Shown here: in pieces, positions 48,735 to 58,667 of the stretch | How the letters are laid out: each line of letters begins with the position of its first letter | How positions within the stretch are numbered: the stretch's first letter is position 1 | Source: Paenibacillus oenotherae | GTDB taxonomy: Bacteria; Bacillota; Bacilli; Paenibacillales; Paenibacillaceae | DNA length: 64,000 nucleotides | Direction of reading: 5' to 3' | Assembly (NCBI RefSeq): GCF_019443105.1 | Contig: NZ_JAHZIJ010000011.1 | Span: forward strand, 99,966 to 163,965 | Translations under genes and position numbers: made by a program | Notes under the pieces: model-generated | The model's input: only the letters and a program-made list of their open reading frames with translations | Told to the model about the DNA's origin: nothing | The model's database searches: none

Positions 48735-51224
48735 TTGTTACAATCGCGAACACGCTGGATGGTAGCTGAGCTGGACCCTGAAGGCATGCAGCGTGCATCG
48801 CTGCTTGCAGGAAAGCTGTCATTGCCGCCTCTCGTTGCGAAGCTGCTCGTGCAGCGCGGATTTGATGAGGAGGAGAAGGCGCGTATTTTTTTGCAGGGCG
48901 GTCTGGAATGTCTGCATGATCCTTTTCTGCTGAAAGGCATGGGCGCCGCAGTTGAACGAATTCAGCTGGCCAGGGAGCGGGGAGAATTTGTTCGGATCTA
49001 TGGTGATTATGATGCGGACGGCGTTTCCTCTACAACACTTATGAACTTCTTGTTTCAGCGGCTGGGGCTGAAGTTTGACTATTATATTCCTCATCGGACA
49101 TTGGAAGGCTACGGATTGAATGCCGGGGCAATCGACAAAGCGGCAGATGCAGGTGTAACGCTGCTCGTAACTGTCGATACCGGTATAAGTGCCGTGGAGC
49201 AAATTGCTCATGCCAACGCACGGGGGATTGATGTTATTGTAACCGATCATCATGAACCCCCTCACGAGCTTCCGGCTGCGCTTGCGCTTATTAATCCCAA
49301 GCAGCATGATTGTCCATATCCGTTCAAAGGGCTCGCTGGCGTCGGGGTAGCTTTCAAGCTTGCCGAGGCGCTGCTGGGAGAGCCGCCGGTGGAGTGGACG
49401 GATATCGTTGCGCTTGGCACGATCGCGGATCTGATGCCGCTTACGGATGAGAACAGAGTGTTGGTGCGGCTAGGGCTGGATGAGCTTCGCAGCACGGAGA
49501 AGCCTGGCTTTCGCGCTTTGGCTGAAGTTGCCGGAATCGAACTGCCGGTTGTAACTGCAGCCAATGTTGCCTTCGGCATGGCACCCCGAATCAATGCAGC
49601 AGGCAGATTGCAGCATGCGGAAGCGGCGGTTCGGCTGTTGACGGAATCGGACGAGCAAGGAGCGCAAGCAGCCGCTCAATATCTCGATACGCTTAATCGG
49701 GAACGACAGCGGATCGTGGAGGAGACCGTGCAGGAAGCGTATGGCATGTGGGCGAATAGATGCAAGGAATGTGCCGAAGCGGGACGACCCGAGCCATCTG
49801 TCATCGTATTGGCAGGAGAGGGCTGGAATGTCGGCGTGGTCGGAATTGTCGCATCAAAGCTCGTAGAAAGATGCTATAAGCCAACCCTTATTCTAGGCAT
49901 TGATCCGGAGACAGGAATGTGCAAGGGCTCCGCCCGTTCAATCGAAGGTTATGATCTTCATGCGGCATTGACAGCATGTGAGGACCTGCTGCTGCACTAT
50001 GGCGGTCATCAGGCTGCTGCCGGAATGAGTCTGCATAGAGATCAGCTCGGCGAACTGGAGACAAGGCTCGGCAAGCTGGCGGATGAATGGCTCAGCAGCG
50101 AGCAATGGGTAGCGAAGACGGCAATCGATCTTGCCTGCACGATTGAGGACGCTACGCTTGATGTGCTTAATCAGCTGATGCAGCTTGAGCCGTTTGGAAT
50201 CGGCAATGCTGCCCCGCGCCTGCTGCTGCAGGATGCCGCTCTTGCCGACCGGCGGGTTATAGGCAAAGATAGCACGCATCTTAAGCTGACTCTAAGCGGA
50301 GAAGGCAAGCTGCTTGATGCAATTGGTTTCGGTTTAGGGCCGCTGGCTCATAAATTGACAGACGGGGCTGCGCTTGAGCTGGTGGGGGAGCTTAGTGTCA
50401 ACGAGTGGAACGGTCAGCGCAAAGCGCAGTTTGTCGTACAGGATATGCGCATCGGGCATGTGCGTCTGTACGACAGGCGGTCGCAGCATGAATCACTCTC
50501 CGTTATCGGACAATGGCTGCAAAAGGCTGCAATCGAGCAGGGGGCGATCCTGGTCCCTTCTGATCCGTGGCGGGAAGCGATTGAGGAACTGCCGCCAACT
50601 GCAAATTGGCCAAAAGGCATTGGCATATGGACCTATGATGAATTTCGCGAGAGCTCCAGGCCGTGCCGGGAGCTAATCCTCATAGGCAGGCCTCCGGCAA
50701 CGGATAAGCTTGCTGCAGTGATCGGCTGCTGCCAGGAGCTTGAGGCTGTCTATGCGCTTTATGACGAGACTGGCTCTGCCCCTGGGATGCATGCGAATAG
50801 CAATAGCAGCAACAGCAGCTCTTTCAAGCGGGGGGTTGATGCCGCTGAACCTCTGCTGACAACGGATCGGGAGCAATTCGGACGCTTGTACGGGACGCTC
50901 AGAAGAGTGTGCCCGATTGCGGAGGCGGGCAGCGCGGAACGGCTCGCTGTTATGCTGGGGTACCCCGTCGACGGCAGGAGCCTTGCTTATATGCTGCAGG
51001 TATTCAAAGAACTGGAATTTATAGAGTCGCGGGACGGTCAGCTAGTGCTCGTTCCTATGCCAATAAAGAAAGATCTGACACATTCTGCTTCATTCCGCGA
51101 GGCGCAGCATAGGCTGGAATCGGAAGCGATACTTTTCGCCGATGCAAAGCAGTTAACGGCCTGGATTGGCCAGCAGGTGGAGTCAATGCCATTATCCAAG
51201 AATGAGGGAGTGAGTGTATCATGA
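48735..51224 (+). CDS. recJ: Single-stranded-DNA-specific exonuclease RecJ
   Basis: 829 aa. 5'-3' exonuclease of recombination and repair. DHH-family motifs [13 protein letters not shown] (about 96-108) and [12 protein letters not shown] (about 170-181), then DHHA1 with [12 protein letters not shown] near 420, an OB-fold, and a C-terminal extension (about 590-829) seen in Bacillota. An Asn/Ser-rich tract (about 690-697) is unusual. TTG at 48735 follows AAGGAGGG. Ends overlapping apt. Confidence 0.96.
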   Translation: MLQSRTRWMVAELDPEGMQRASLLAGKLSLPPLVAKLLVQRGFDEEEKARIFLQGGLECLHDPFLLKGMGAAVERIQLARERGEFVRIYGDYDADGVSSTTLMNFLFQRLGLKFDYYIPHRTLEGYGLNAGAIDKAADAGVTLLVTVDTGISAVEQIAHANARGIDVIVTDHHEPPHELPAALALINPKQHDCPYPFKGLAGVGVAFKLAEALLGEPPVEWTDIVALGTIADLMPLTDENRVLVRLGLDELRSTEKPGFRALAEVAGIELPVVTAANVAFGMAPRINAAGRLQHAEAAVRLLTESDEQGAQAAAQYLDTLNRERQRIVEETVQEAYGMWANRCKECAEAGRPEPSVIVLAGEGWNVGVVGIVASKLVERCYKPTLILGIDPETGMCKGSARSIEGYDLHAALTACEDLLLHYGGHQAAAGMSLHRDQLGELETRLGKLADEWLSSEQWVAKTAIDLACTIEDATLDVLNQLMQLEPFGIGNAAPRLLLQDAALADRRVIGKDSTHLKLTLSGEGKLLDAIGFGLGPLAHKLTDGAALELVGELSVNEWNGQRKAQFVVQDMRIGHVRLYDRRSQHESLSVIGQWLQKAAIEQGAILVPSDPWREAIEELPPTANWPKGIGIWTYDEFRESSRPCRELILIGRPPATDKLAAVIGCCQELEAVYALYDETGSAPGMHANSNSSNSSSFKRGVDAAEPLLTTDREQFGRLYGTLRRVCPIAEAGSAERLAVMLGYPVDGRSLAYMLQVFKELEFIESRDGQLVLVPMPIKKDLTHSASFREAQHRLESEAILFADAKQLTAWIGQQVESMPLSKNEGVSVS

Positions 51225-51733
51225 ATTATAAAGACTACATCCGCGTAATTCCAGATTTTCCACAGCCGGGCATTCGGTTCAAGGATATTACGACACTGAT
51301 CAACAATGGAGAAGTATACCGCTCGGCGATAGGGGCGATTAAGGAAGCGGTCGCTGACAAAGAAATTGACCTCATAGCAGGCCCGGAAGCACGCGGCTTC
51401 ATTATCGGGGCGCCGCTCGCAACAGCGCTTGGAGTGGGGTTCGTTCCAATTCGCAAGAGCGGCAAGCTGCCGGGAGCAGTAGTAGAAGCAAGCTATGACC
51501 TCGAATACGGCAAAGACAAGCTGGCCGTGCATCGTGATGCGATCAAGCCTGGGCAGCGTGTTCTGATTGCGGACGATCTGCTTGCAACTGGCGGCACGAT
51601 TGCTACGACAATCAATCTGATTAAGCAGCTTGGCGGCGTGCCTGTCGGGGCAGCATTTCTAATCGAGCTTGGTTACTTGGATGGCCGGGATAAGCTTGAT
51701 GGACTGGATGTCTTCTCACTAATAACATATTAA
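51221..51733 (+). CDS. apt: Adenine phosphoribosyltransferase
   Basis: 170 aa. Salvages adenine to AMP with PRPP. N-terminal [29 protein letters not shown], and the PRPP loop [20 protein letters not shown] overlap with recJ. The recJ-apt-relA order is conserved in Bacillales. Confidence 0.99.
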   Translation: MNYKDYIRVIPDFPQPGIRFKDITTLINNGEVYRSAIGAIKEAVADKEIDLIAGPEARGFIIGAPLATALGVGFVPIRKSGKLPGAVVEASYDLEYGKDKLAVHRDAIKPGQRVLIADDLLATGGTIATTINLIKQLGGVPVGAAFLIELGYLDGRDKLDGLDVFSLITY

Positions 51734-51814
51734 GGAATTCTAATAACGGCCTTCATCGCTTTATGCGAGGGGGCCGTTGCTTGTTTGGAGCCCCTTGCGT
51801 TCCGGCGGACCGGG

Positions 51815-51844
51815 TTGACGGAAAGCCTATGAAACAGGCATAAT
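51815..51844 (+). promoter_or_regulatory. Sigma-A promoter for relA
   Basis: TTGACG (51815-51820), 18-base spacer, CATAAT (51839-51844). Leaves a leader of about 120 bases, which holds a short hairpin (ggccgc / gcggtt, 51873-51888) followed by ATTTTTT at 51889-51895, a possible attenuator. Confidence 0.6.
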
Positions 51845-51974
51845 AGTAGAAAACCTCGGGTTGAAAATTCGCGGCCGCTTCTGCGGTTATTTTTTGTTAG
51901 GGCTCCATTATAGTTGTATAAGTTAATCGGATGCGGAGCGCGTTCTGTTCGCAAAGTTCGGGAAAGGGACATAC

Positions 51975-54164
51975 ATGGGCATGGGCATTGATCATTTACT
52001 CGAAAAAGCATCGACATACATGAAGGAACAGGATTTGAAGCGAATTAAAGAAGCTTATGAATTTGCCGATCAGGCTCATTACGGGCAAGTGCGCAAATCA
52101 GGAGAGCCCTATATCCTTCATCCTGTAGCCGTCGCAGAAATTCTTGTCAACATGCAGATGGATGTGCTGTCGATTATTGCGGCACTTCTGCATGATGTCG
52201 TCGAGGATACAACCGTACCGCTCGAAGAAGTGAGAACGCGGTTTGGTGATGCGTGCGCCATGGTTGTGGATGGATTGACGAAGCTTGAGAAGATCCAGTT
52301 CCGTTCCAAGGAAGAGCAGCAGAACGAGAATTATCGAAAAATGTTCGTTGCCATGGCGCAGGATATTCGTGTCATACTCATTAAGCTGGCAGACAGACTG
52401 CATAATATGCGGACAATCAAGTATCAATCGGAAGAGGCCCAGCGGCGCATTGCATACGAGACGCTGGAGATTTTCTGTCCCATCGCGCACCGTCTTGGTA
52501 TATCGGCGATCAAGTGGGAGATGGAGGACATCGCCCTCCGCTATTTGAACCCGCAGCAATATTACAGAATCGCGAATCTGATGAAGAAGAAGCGGGCTGA
52601 ACGTGAGCAATATATCTCTGATGTGATTAGCAGGATTACAGAGAAGCTGGATGAAATGGGCATCGAAGGCGACATTTCAGGCAGAGCGAAGCACATTTAC
52701 AGCATCTATAAGAAGATGACTACGCGGGGCAAGCAATTCAATGAAATTTATGACCTGCTTGCGATCCGCATTATCGTGGATAATATTAAAGATTGCTACG
52801 CCACGCTAGGCATTATCCATACATTGTGGAAGCCGATGCCGGGCCGGTTCAAGGACTATATTGCTATGCCCAAGGCGAACATGTACCAGTCGCTGCATAC
52901 GACGGTCATTGGGCCTACAGGCGAGCCGACAGAGGTGCAGATCCGTACATGGGACATGCACCGCACCTCCGAATTCGGTATCGCAGCCCACTGGGCCTAT
53001 AAGGAAGGCAGTGTAGTACCGGGAGACAGCTTTGAAGAGAAAATGACGATCTTCCGTGAAATTATTGAGCTTCAGCATGAGGCGAGCGATGCTTCGGAGT
53101 TTGTAGAGTCGCTCAAAATGGACTTTTTCTCTGACCTTGTGTTTGTTTTCACACCTAAGGGCGAGGTGTTTGAGCTGCCGGCGGGCGCTGTTCCGCTTGA
53201 TTTTGCCTATCGCATCCATACTGAGGTCGGGAACCGGACGATTGGCGCCAAAGTCAATGGCCGGATCGTACCGCTTGATTACAAGCTGAAGACAGGGGAT
53301 ATTGTCGAAATTCTGACATCCAAGCATTCGTACGGACCAAGCCAGGATTGGGTCAAAATCGCGCAATCTTCCCACGCCCGCAGCAAAATCAAGCAGTGGT
53401 TCAAGAAAGAGAAGCGGGAAGAGAATGTCGCCAAGGGCCGCGATCTGCTTGAGCGCGAGCTGAAACGGCTCAGTCTGGAGCCGTCAGCCTTCCTGACGGA
53501 AGACAAGCTGCAGGAAGCAGCGGCGAAATTCACTTTTAACGATAATGAAGATATGTTGTCGGCTATTGGCTTTGGCGGTATTACGGCGGCTCAGATCGTG
53601 ACGAAGCTGACGGAGAAAATGCGCAAGGAAGCCGAGGAAGCCAACCAAATTGAGCTGACGAATGAGAAGAAGGAAGTGAAGACGGCTCCGGCGCTTCGCA
53701 AATCACGTCCGACACACGGTATATCTGTCAAAGGCGTCGACAATTTGCTCGTTCGGTTCGCGCGCTGCTGCAATCCGGTTCCGGGTGATGAGATTATCGG
53801 CTATATTACGAGAGGCCGCGGAGTTTCTGTGCATCGTCTCGATTGTCAGAACATTCCGGGCGGAACGGACGGGGAAGAAGCCGCTCGTGTTATTGAAGTG
53901 GAATGGGAGCAGTCGGTTGAGGCGAATTACAGCGTAGATATCGAGATAACGGGCCATGACCGCAGAGGTCTGCTGAACGAGGTGCTTCAGGCGGTATCCG
54001 AGAGCAAGACGAATATATCTGCCGTATCAGGCCGCTCGGATCGGAACAAGATGGCGATGATCCATATGACGATTCTGATCCGCAACATTGAACATCTGCA
54101 GTCTGTAGTCGAGAAAATTAAACGAGTGAAGGACGTTTACTCCGTCCAGCGCATCATGCAGTAG
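51975..54164 (+). CDS. relA: Bifunctional (p)ppGpp synthetase/hydrolase
   Basis: 729 aa, Rel type. Makes and degrades (p)ppGpp in the stringent response. Hydrolase HD motif HDVVEDT at residues 73-79, synthetase region from RAKHIYSIYKKM (about 235), TGS domain (about 390-455), zinc-finger region CCNPVPGDEIIGY (about 595-610), and a C-terminal ACT domain (about 655-729). The hydrolase motif is intact, so both activities are expected. ATG at 51975 or 51981. Confidence 0.98.
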   Translation: MGMGIDHLLEKASTYMKEQDLKRIKEAYEFADQAHYGQVRKSGEPYILHPVAVAEILVNMQMDVLSIIAALLHDVVEDTTVPLEEVRTRFGDACAMVVDGLTKLEKIQFRSKEEQQNENYRKMFVAMAQDIRVILIKLADRLHNMRTIKYQSEEAQRRIAYETLEIFCPIAHRLGISAIKWEMEDIALRYLNPQQYYRIANLMKKKRAEREQYISDVISRITEKLDEMGIEGDISGRAKHIYSIYKKMTTRGKQFNEIYDLLAIRIIVDNIKDCYATLGIIHTLWKPMPGRFKDYIAMPKANMYQSLHTTVIGPTGEPTEVQIRTWDMHRTSEFGIAAHWAYKEGSVVPGDSFEEKMTIFREIIELQHEASDASEFVESLKMDFFSDLVFVFTPKGEVFELPAGAVPLDFAYRIHTEVGNRTIGAKVNGRIVPLDYKLKTGDIVEILTSKHSYGPSQDWVKIAQSSHARSKIKQWFKKEKREENVAKGRDLLERELKRLSLEPSAFLTEDKLQEAAAKFTFNDNEDMLSAIGFGGITAAQIVTKLTEKMRKEAEEANQIELTNEKKEVKTAPALRKSRPTHGISVKGVDNLLVRFARCCNPVPGDEIIGYITRGRGVSVHRLDCQNIPGGTDGEEAARVIEVEWEQSVEANYSVDIEITGHDRRGLLNEVLQAVSESKTNISAVSGRSDRNKMAMIHMTILIRNIEHLQSVVEKIKRVKDVYSVQRIMQ

Positions 54165-54207
54165 CGGATAGAGTGATTGACCGCTCTGAGTGGAGAGGAT
54201 TGCCGCT

Positions 54208-54651
54208 ATGAAGGTTGTTGTGCAGCGCTGCAAGCAGGCAGCGGTAACGATTGAGGGCGAGATTGCAGGCGCCATTGACCAGGGGCTGATGCTGCTGGTG
54301 GGCATTACGCATGAGGATACGGAGTCGGACATCGTCTGGATGGCTGACAAAATAGCAGGTCTGCGCATATTTGAGGATGAGAGCGGCAAGATGAATCTTT
54401 CGGTGCTTGATTTGAACGGGGGCATATTGTCCGTATCGCAATTTACGCTCTACGGCGACTGCCGCAAGGGCAGAAGGCCGAACTTCATGGCTGCTGCACG
54501 TCCGGAGCAAGCGGAAGCGCTGTATGACCTTTTTAACATGCGGCTTCGTGAAAGGGGCTTGTCAGTGGCAACTGGGAGATTCGGTGCAATGATGGACGTA
54601 TCGCTCGTTAACTGGGGGCCGGTTACCATCATTATAGACAGCAAGAGCTGA
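54208..54651 (+). CDS. dtd: D-aminoacyl-tRNA deacylase
   Basis: 147 aa. Hydrolyses D-aminoacyl-tRNAs. Motifs [19 protein letters not shown] and the C-terminal NWGPVT Gly-cisPro element are both present. ATG at 54208 follows GAGAGGA; the frame is open six codons upstream. 43 bases after relA, as in Bacillus. Confidence 0.97.
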   Translation: MKVVVQRCKQAAVTIEGEIAGAIDQGLMLLVGITHEDTESDIVWMADKIAGLRIFEDESGKMNLSVLDLNGGILSVSQFTLYGDCRKGRRPNFMAAARPEQAEALYDLFNMRLRERGLSVATGRFGAMMDVSLVNWGPVTIIIDSKS

Positions 54652-54810
54652 GCAAGCAGGAAGGCTTGGCGAATCCGTTAAGGCCAAGGTGTTAGAACTG
54701 GCATTTGCGGGGAACACTAGATTACGTAGAATTGCGCATCGCCGCCTTAGCCGGGAGCGACAGAAGTCCTGAAGCAGGGCTTGCGCATCAACGGAAGGAG
54801 TGTGCCTGCA

Positions 54811-54987
54811 GTGCATCAATCGCGCAAAGAGCAAGGGGTAGAGCGTTCCACCAGAAGGCTGCTTCATCCGGATCGCCGGGAAGCCTTGCTATTCTCCGAG
54901 TTCGAGGAGGATATTGAAGCAGCCGCAGAATGGGCGGCGGGAACATCATCGCCACGCCATGGGCCAAGGGGCGAACGCGGTTTTTAG
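54811..54987 (+). CDS. Small basic/acidic protein, unknown
   Basis: 58 aa. Begins MHQSRKEQGVERSTRR, with a central acidic helix SEFEEDIEAAAEWAA and a basic, Gly-rich end. GTG start lies 10 bases after GGAAGGAG. Codon use is like the neighbours. No family recognised. Ends 17 bases before hemZ. The remaining 160 bases after dtd hold nothing I can name. Confidence 0.45.
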   Translation: MHQSRKEQGVERSTRRLLHPDRREALLFSEFEEDIEAAAEWAAGTSSPRHGPRGERGF

Positions 54988-55004
54988 AAGGGGATGGATT
55001 GTAC

Positions 55005-56543
55005 ATGCACGTTCATATACAAGCGGAAGAGGCTTCGTTCGAGCGAACGCTGTCTCATATCGTTCCGCTGTTCTACGAGGAAGTGAAGACCTCGTATGGC
55101 AATGGGGATCATGCCGCAGCGGATATGAGAATCAGGCTGGAAGTAGAGACTGTCGGTACGACGATCACCTCTGCGGCCAAGCTGACCGATCATACGCGGA
55201 GTGTAGAGCTCTTCGCTCGTCATGAACGGCTCGCAGCTGCTCAAGCATCGCCTGAGGATCGGCGCAAATCGATCAAGCAGGCGATGTGTTTCGTTCTGCT
55301 CGATGTGCTGCAGCAGCATACAGGGATTGTGCAGCCGTGGGGGATTCTGACCGGGATCAGACCGACGAAGCTGCTGCATGAGCGGCTGCGCAGCGGTGTG
55401 CCGGCAGAGCGTGCGCACAAGGAGCTTCGGGAGGATTACTTGATCGCGGATGAGAAGGTTGCGCTCATGCAGCGCATTGTTGACAGCCAGCTTGGCGCGC
55501 TGCCTGATCTGTACCGTTTACGGAACGAAGTGAGTATTTATATTGGAATTCCATTCTGTCCGACCAAGTGCGCCTATTGCACTTTTCCGGCTTATGATAT
55601 CAATGGACGTCAAGGCTCTGTGAGCGGCTTTCTTGCAGGGCTTCACTATGAGATGCGTGAGATTGGGCAATGGCTGAAGCGCAATGGCATCGGCATTACG
55701 ACTATTTATTTCGGGGGCGGTACGCCTACGAGCATTACAGCGGAAGAGATGGATGAGCTTTATTCGCTTATGTATGACCATTTTCCGGATGTCCGCAATG
55801 TTCGCGAGATTACGGTTGAAGCGGGGAGACCTGATACGATCACGCCAGAGAAGCTTGCTGTTCTGAGCAAATGGGGAATCGACCGGATCAGCATCAATCC
55901 GCAGTCCTATACGCAAGAAACGCTCGATCTTATCGGCAGGCATCATACAGTGCAGGAAACAATCGATAAATTCGAGCTGGCAAGAAACTCCGGCATGGAA
56001 AATATTAATATGGATCTTATTATCGGTCTTCCCGGCGAAGGCGAAGCGGAGTTCGATCATACTTTATCGGAGACGGCGAAGCTGATGCCTGAATCGTTAA
56101 CCGTGCACACACTGTCATTCAAGCGCGCTTCGGAGATGACGCAGCACCGCGGCAAAGGCAAGTACAAGGTTGCCGGACGCAATGAGATCAACCGGATGAT
56201 GCGCCGTGCTGTGGAATGGACGGATCAATTCGGTTATGTCCCTTATTATTTGTACCGGCAAAAAAATATACTCGGCAATCTGGAGAATGTCGGCTATGCA
56301 AAGCCTGGCATTGAAAGTCTGTATAATATTCTTATTATCGAAGAGATGCAGTCGATTATAGGTCTGGGCTGCGGCGCGTCCAGCAAATGGGTTGATCCGG
56401 TGACAGGTGTCATCAGCAGATTGGCTAATCCCAAAGAGCCCAAGGCCTACAATGAGACTTATTTGGCCTATACCGACGCGAAAATTGAGGCATTGAACAA
56501 ACTGTTCCGCATTCAGCCACAGCTGGAGACGACAGGCGTGTAA
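55005..56543 (+). CDS. hemZ: Coproporphyrinogen dehydrogenase HemZ (radical SAM)
   Basis: 512 aa. Oxygen-independent coproporphyrinogen oxidase-like radical SAM protein. The 4Fe-4S motif is Cys185, Cys189, Cys192 (PFCPTKCAYC), followed by FGGGTPTSI and GLPGEGEAEF. An N-terminal extension (1-170) is specific to HemZ. Length is close to B. subtilis HemZ (501). ATG at 55005 follows AAGGGGAT; the frame is open to 54930. A role in heme synthesis is inferred from the family. Confidence 0.93.
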   Translation: MHVHIQAEEASFERTLSHIVPLFYEEVKTSYGNGDHAAADMRIRLEVETVGTTITSAAKLTDHTRSVELFARHERLAAAQASPEDRRKSIKQAMCFVLLDVLQQHTGIVQPWGILTGIRPTKLLHERLRSGVPAERAHKELREDYLIADEKVALMQRIVDSQLGALPDLYRLRNEVSIYIGIPFCPTKCAYCTFPAYDINGRQGSVSGFLAGLHYEMREIGQWLKRNGIGITTIYFGGGTPTSITAEEMDELYSLMYDHFPDVRNVREITVEAGRPDTITPEKLAVLSKWGIDRISINPQSYTQETLDLIGRHHTVQETIDKFELARNSGMENINMDLIIGLPGEGEAEFDHTLSETAKLMPESLTVHTLSFKRASEMTQHRGKGKYKVAGRNEINRMMRRAVEWTDQFGYVPYYLYRQKNILGNLENVGYAKPGIESLYNILIIEEMQSIIGLGCGASSKWVDPVTGVISRLANPKEPKAYNETYLAYTDAKIEALNKLFRIQPQLETTGV

Positions 56544-56579
56544 GGTTCAGGTGCGAACGCTTTATTTTTTGTAATGGAA

Positions 56580-56625
56580 CTGTAACTTGATTTCAATGTT
56601 CCTTTAACATGCTCAGCCTATAATA
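56580..56625 (+). promoter_or_regulatory. Pho-box-like orphan promoter
   Basis: tgtaact...tttcaatgtt...tttaacat repeats end about 8-11 bases before a perfect TATAAT near 56620. This spacing is like PhoB/PhoP-dependent promoters. It points at a terminator only about 40 bases further, with no ORF between. Confidence 0.35.
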
Positions 56626-56661
56626 AAAGTCGACCCCCTTTTTTGAATATACTATTGATGG

Positions 56662-56689
56662 ACCTACAACTTGTTTGTAGGTTTTTTTC
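56662..56689 (+). terminator. Rho-independent terminator downstream of hemZ
   Basis: Perfect 8-bp stem acctacaa (56662-56669) / ttgtaggt (56675-56682), 5-base loop, seven T. Confidence 0.92.
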
Positions 56690-56797
56690 TTTTGATTACC
56701 CCCTAAATCCCCCTGGAAGGGGGACCCCAAGGGCTCCGCCCTCTGGACACCCGGATTGTTGTCGATATGCTCCCCCGTAGCGTCCCCCTTTCATTAT

Positions 56798-57235
56798 GTG
56801 CTTCTCCCCGCTTTACGTCCCTTCGGGACCCGCTTCACTAATGTGCTCCCTTGTGAGTCCCTCCCGGGACTAACGAATAACGGGTACTGCCGCAGAGACG
56901 AACCAACCGGAGTGTGTGCTTCTCCCCATTTTACGTCCCTGCGGGCTCCGCTTCACTGACGTGCTCCCTTCTGAGTCCCTTCCGGGACTAACGAATAACG
57001 GGTGCTGTCGCAGAGACGAACCAACCAAGGTGTGTGCTTCTCCCCGCTTTACGTCCCTTTGGGATCTGCTTCACTGAAGTGCTCCATTGTGAGTCCCTCT
57101 CGGGACTAACGAATAACGGGTACTGCCGCAGAGACGAACCAACCGGAGTGTGTGCTTCTCCCCGCTTTACGTCCCTTCGGGACCCGCTTCACTAATGTGC
57201 TCCCTTGTGAGTCCCTCCCGGGACGCGAATAGCTT
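56798..57235. repeat. 118-bp tandem repeat array, about 3.7 copies
   Basis: Units begin (gtgcttctcccc) at 56798, 56916, 57034 and 57152, an exact 118-base period. Each contains two hairpins: gtcccttcgggac and agtccctcccgggact. The first 73 bases of units 1 and 4 are identical, while units 2 and 3 carry substitutions. ORFs across it are short and unlike known proteins. It is preceded (56698-56754) by GC-rich hairpins (ccccctggaaggggg, agggctccgccct). Confidence 0.92.
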
Positions 57236-57400
57236 GTGTTTTTTGTCCACTCTGTTTCGACTAATGTTAATGAGTTGCGAGTGAAGCTGCGAGGAAGTAA
57301 GGTCATTACGATGCTCACAAACGGTTTTTACAGAAACGCATCGTTCTGTGATGCGTAGATGTTTACTTTATCCCAATAAGTGAATGAGAGAAAGAACAAC

Positions 57401-57540
57401 AGAGCGGAGCAGGGGAATGTTTCTGGAGAAGCGTTAGCGTTCGCCTTTGTTCCCGGAATTCCACTGTGCACAACATAAATTCAAGAATTCCGGGAACAAC
57501 AGCGATCGTAAGAACATTCCCCGGCGCAGCGGCTCTAATG
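57401..57540. repeat. 140-bp nested palindromic element
   Basis: Inner arms gttcccggaattc (57449-57461) and gaattccgggaac (57485-57497) are perfect 13-bp complements. Outer arms ggggaatgtt (about 57412-57421) and aacattcccc (57512-57521) with flanking agagc / gctct also pair. This looks like a REP-type extragenic palindrome. The 57240-57400 stretch before it has one small hairpin (cgcatc...gatgcg near 57338) and nothing else I recognise. Confidence 0.7.
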
Positions 57541-57560
57541 TTCAATTCAATCGTTCAACT

Positions 57561-57597
57561 TAAAACTGCCGCCTGATTTTGTATCAGACGGCAGTCG
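57561..57597 (-). terminator. Terminator of the CBM21 protein gene
   Basis: On the reverse strand the 13-bp stem actgccgtctgat / atcaggcggcagt (one mismatch-type G-U) is followed by TTTTA. Confidence 0.8.
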
Positions 57598-57623
57598 TTT
57601 GCGGTTCGTAATTATTGTTTTGA

Positions 57624-58415
57624 TTAACGGTTGAATTCGTAGTTTAATCCGAGGTTGTTGTCCCAGTAGGTAACTCCGTTGACGGTGTAGGAGATGCTGT
57701 ACTTGATGTTGTTGACTGTACTACTGACCGGTACAGAGGCTTTCCAGGATTCGAGTGTGCTGCCGCTATTGCTTACTGCGGTATCGTAAGCCAGGGAAGC
57801 CTCGGAATAGGTAGCCCAGTTGTCGGTGGAGTAGCGGACTTTTACGGTTTTGCTAAATCCCAGATTTTTAACGAATACTCCGAAATGAGCCACGTTTGCA
57901 GTTGTATCAAAGTAACTGCTGCTGTACGGCACTTCACTGAAATTGACTCTTACAGGCGGATTGCCTATCGCAAACGATGGAGCAGCAGAACCAAAGCTCA
58001 GCTTGTAGTTGCTGCCGCCATTTGTATCCCAATAGGTTTGTCCATTGACAACGTATTTGACTTTGAACTCCAAATAACCGCTGGACAAATCTTCATAACT
58101 TTCTTCAATATCGGAATAGAAACTCCACAATTCATGGTTGTTCGTTGTGTCGCGTACGTAGGATGCGGAAGTCTCTGTCCACGATCCGCTATTTACCCGC
58201 CAAACTACTTTAACCTGCTTCGTATAGTTCAGATCATCTACTTCAATGCCACCACCGAAGAAGAGACCGCCAAAGTATCCACTCATAGAGGCATTAACCA
58301 AATCAACTGTGTTGGGCTGAGCCTGTGCATTTTGCGGAGGTATCGATATGAAAACAGCAAGCAGCAAAACGAATGATAAAACGGTGTAGGATAGTTTTGA
58401 ATGAACTCTTGACAT
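57624..58415 (-). CDS. Secreted protein with two CBM21-like domains
   Basis: 263 aa. Signal peptide (about 1-31, hydrophobic core LSFVLLLAVFISI, AQA cleavage). Two repeats follow (about 36-145 and 150-263), each with a VKVxx-type strand, a W, and a closing NGxTYWDxNxGxNY pattern, as in carbohydrate-binding module 21 (starch/glycogen binding). No catalytic domain is present. ATG at 58415 has AAGGAGTG upstream. The gene is AT-richer than its neighbours and stands alone on the reverse strand between a repeat island and the hisS T-box; acquisition by transfer is possible. Confidence 0.8.
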   Translation of the reverse strand: MSRVHSKLSYTVLSFVLLLAVFISIPPQNAQAQPNTVDLVNASMSGYFGGLFFGGGIEVDDLNYTKQVKVVWRVNSGSWTETSASYVRDTTNNHELWSFYSDIEESYEDLSSGYLEFKVKYVVNGQTYWDTNGGSNYKLSFGSAAPSFAIGNPPVRVNFSEVPYSSSYFDTTANVAHFGVFVKNLGFSKTVKVRYSTDNWATYSEASLAYDTAVSNSGSTLESWKASVPVSSTVNNIKYSISYTVNGVTYWDNNLGLNYEFNR

Positions 58416-58633
58416 AATCAACAAACACTCCTTATCATAATGTGATTTTGTGATCAAATGTACCGGTACCACTGAAATATACCATATGTATGAAATAATT
58501 TCTATATATTGGTTATCGTACAAAATACTCATTCTTTCTACATAATTCGACAAAATAACCTATTCTGTAAGAGTGCATTTTCATGCATGATCTATATTGA
58601 GCCCGTGCTGAACAGCAGCTGGATGTGCACCTC

Positions 58634-58662
58634 TTGACAGGGAGCAGCTGCATCGCTACAAT
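58634..58662 (+). promoter_or_regulatory. Sigma-A promoter of hisS T-box leader
   Basis: Perfect TTGACA (58634-58639), 17-base spacer, TACAAT (58657-58662). The preceding 58416-58633 is AT-rich and holds only the upstream region of the reverse-strand CBM21 gene. Confidence 0.85.
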
Positions 58663-58667
58663 GAGAA

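Noticed and set aside
56798-57235. CRISPR array
   Set aside because: The whole 118-base unit repeats; there are no unique spacers and no cas genes nearby.
57885-58376. 163-aa forward ORF opposite the CBM21 gene
   Set aside because: The reverse frame has a signal peptide, a ribosome binding site, a terminator and domain repeats.
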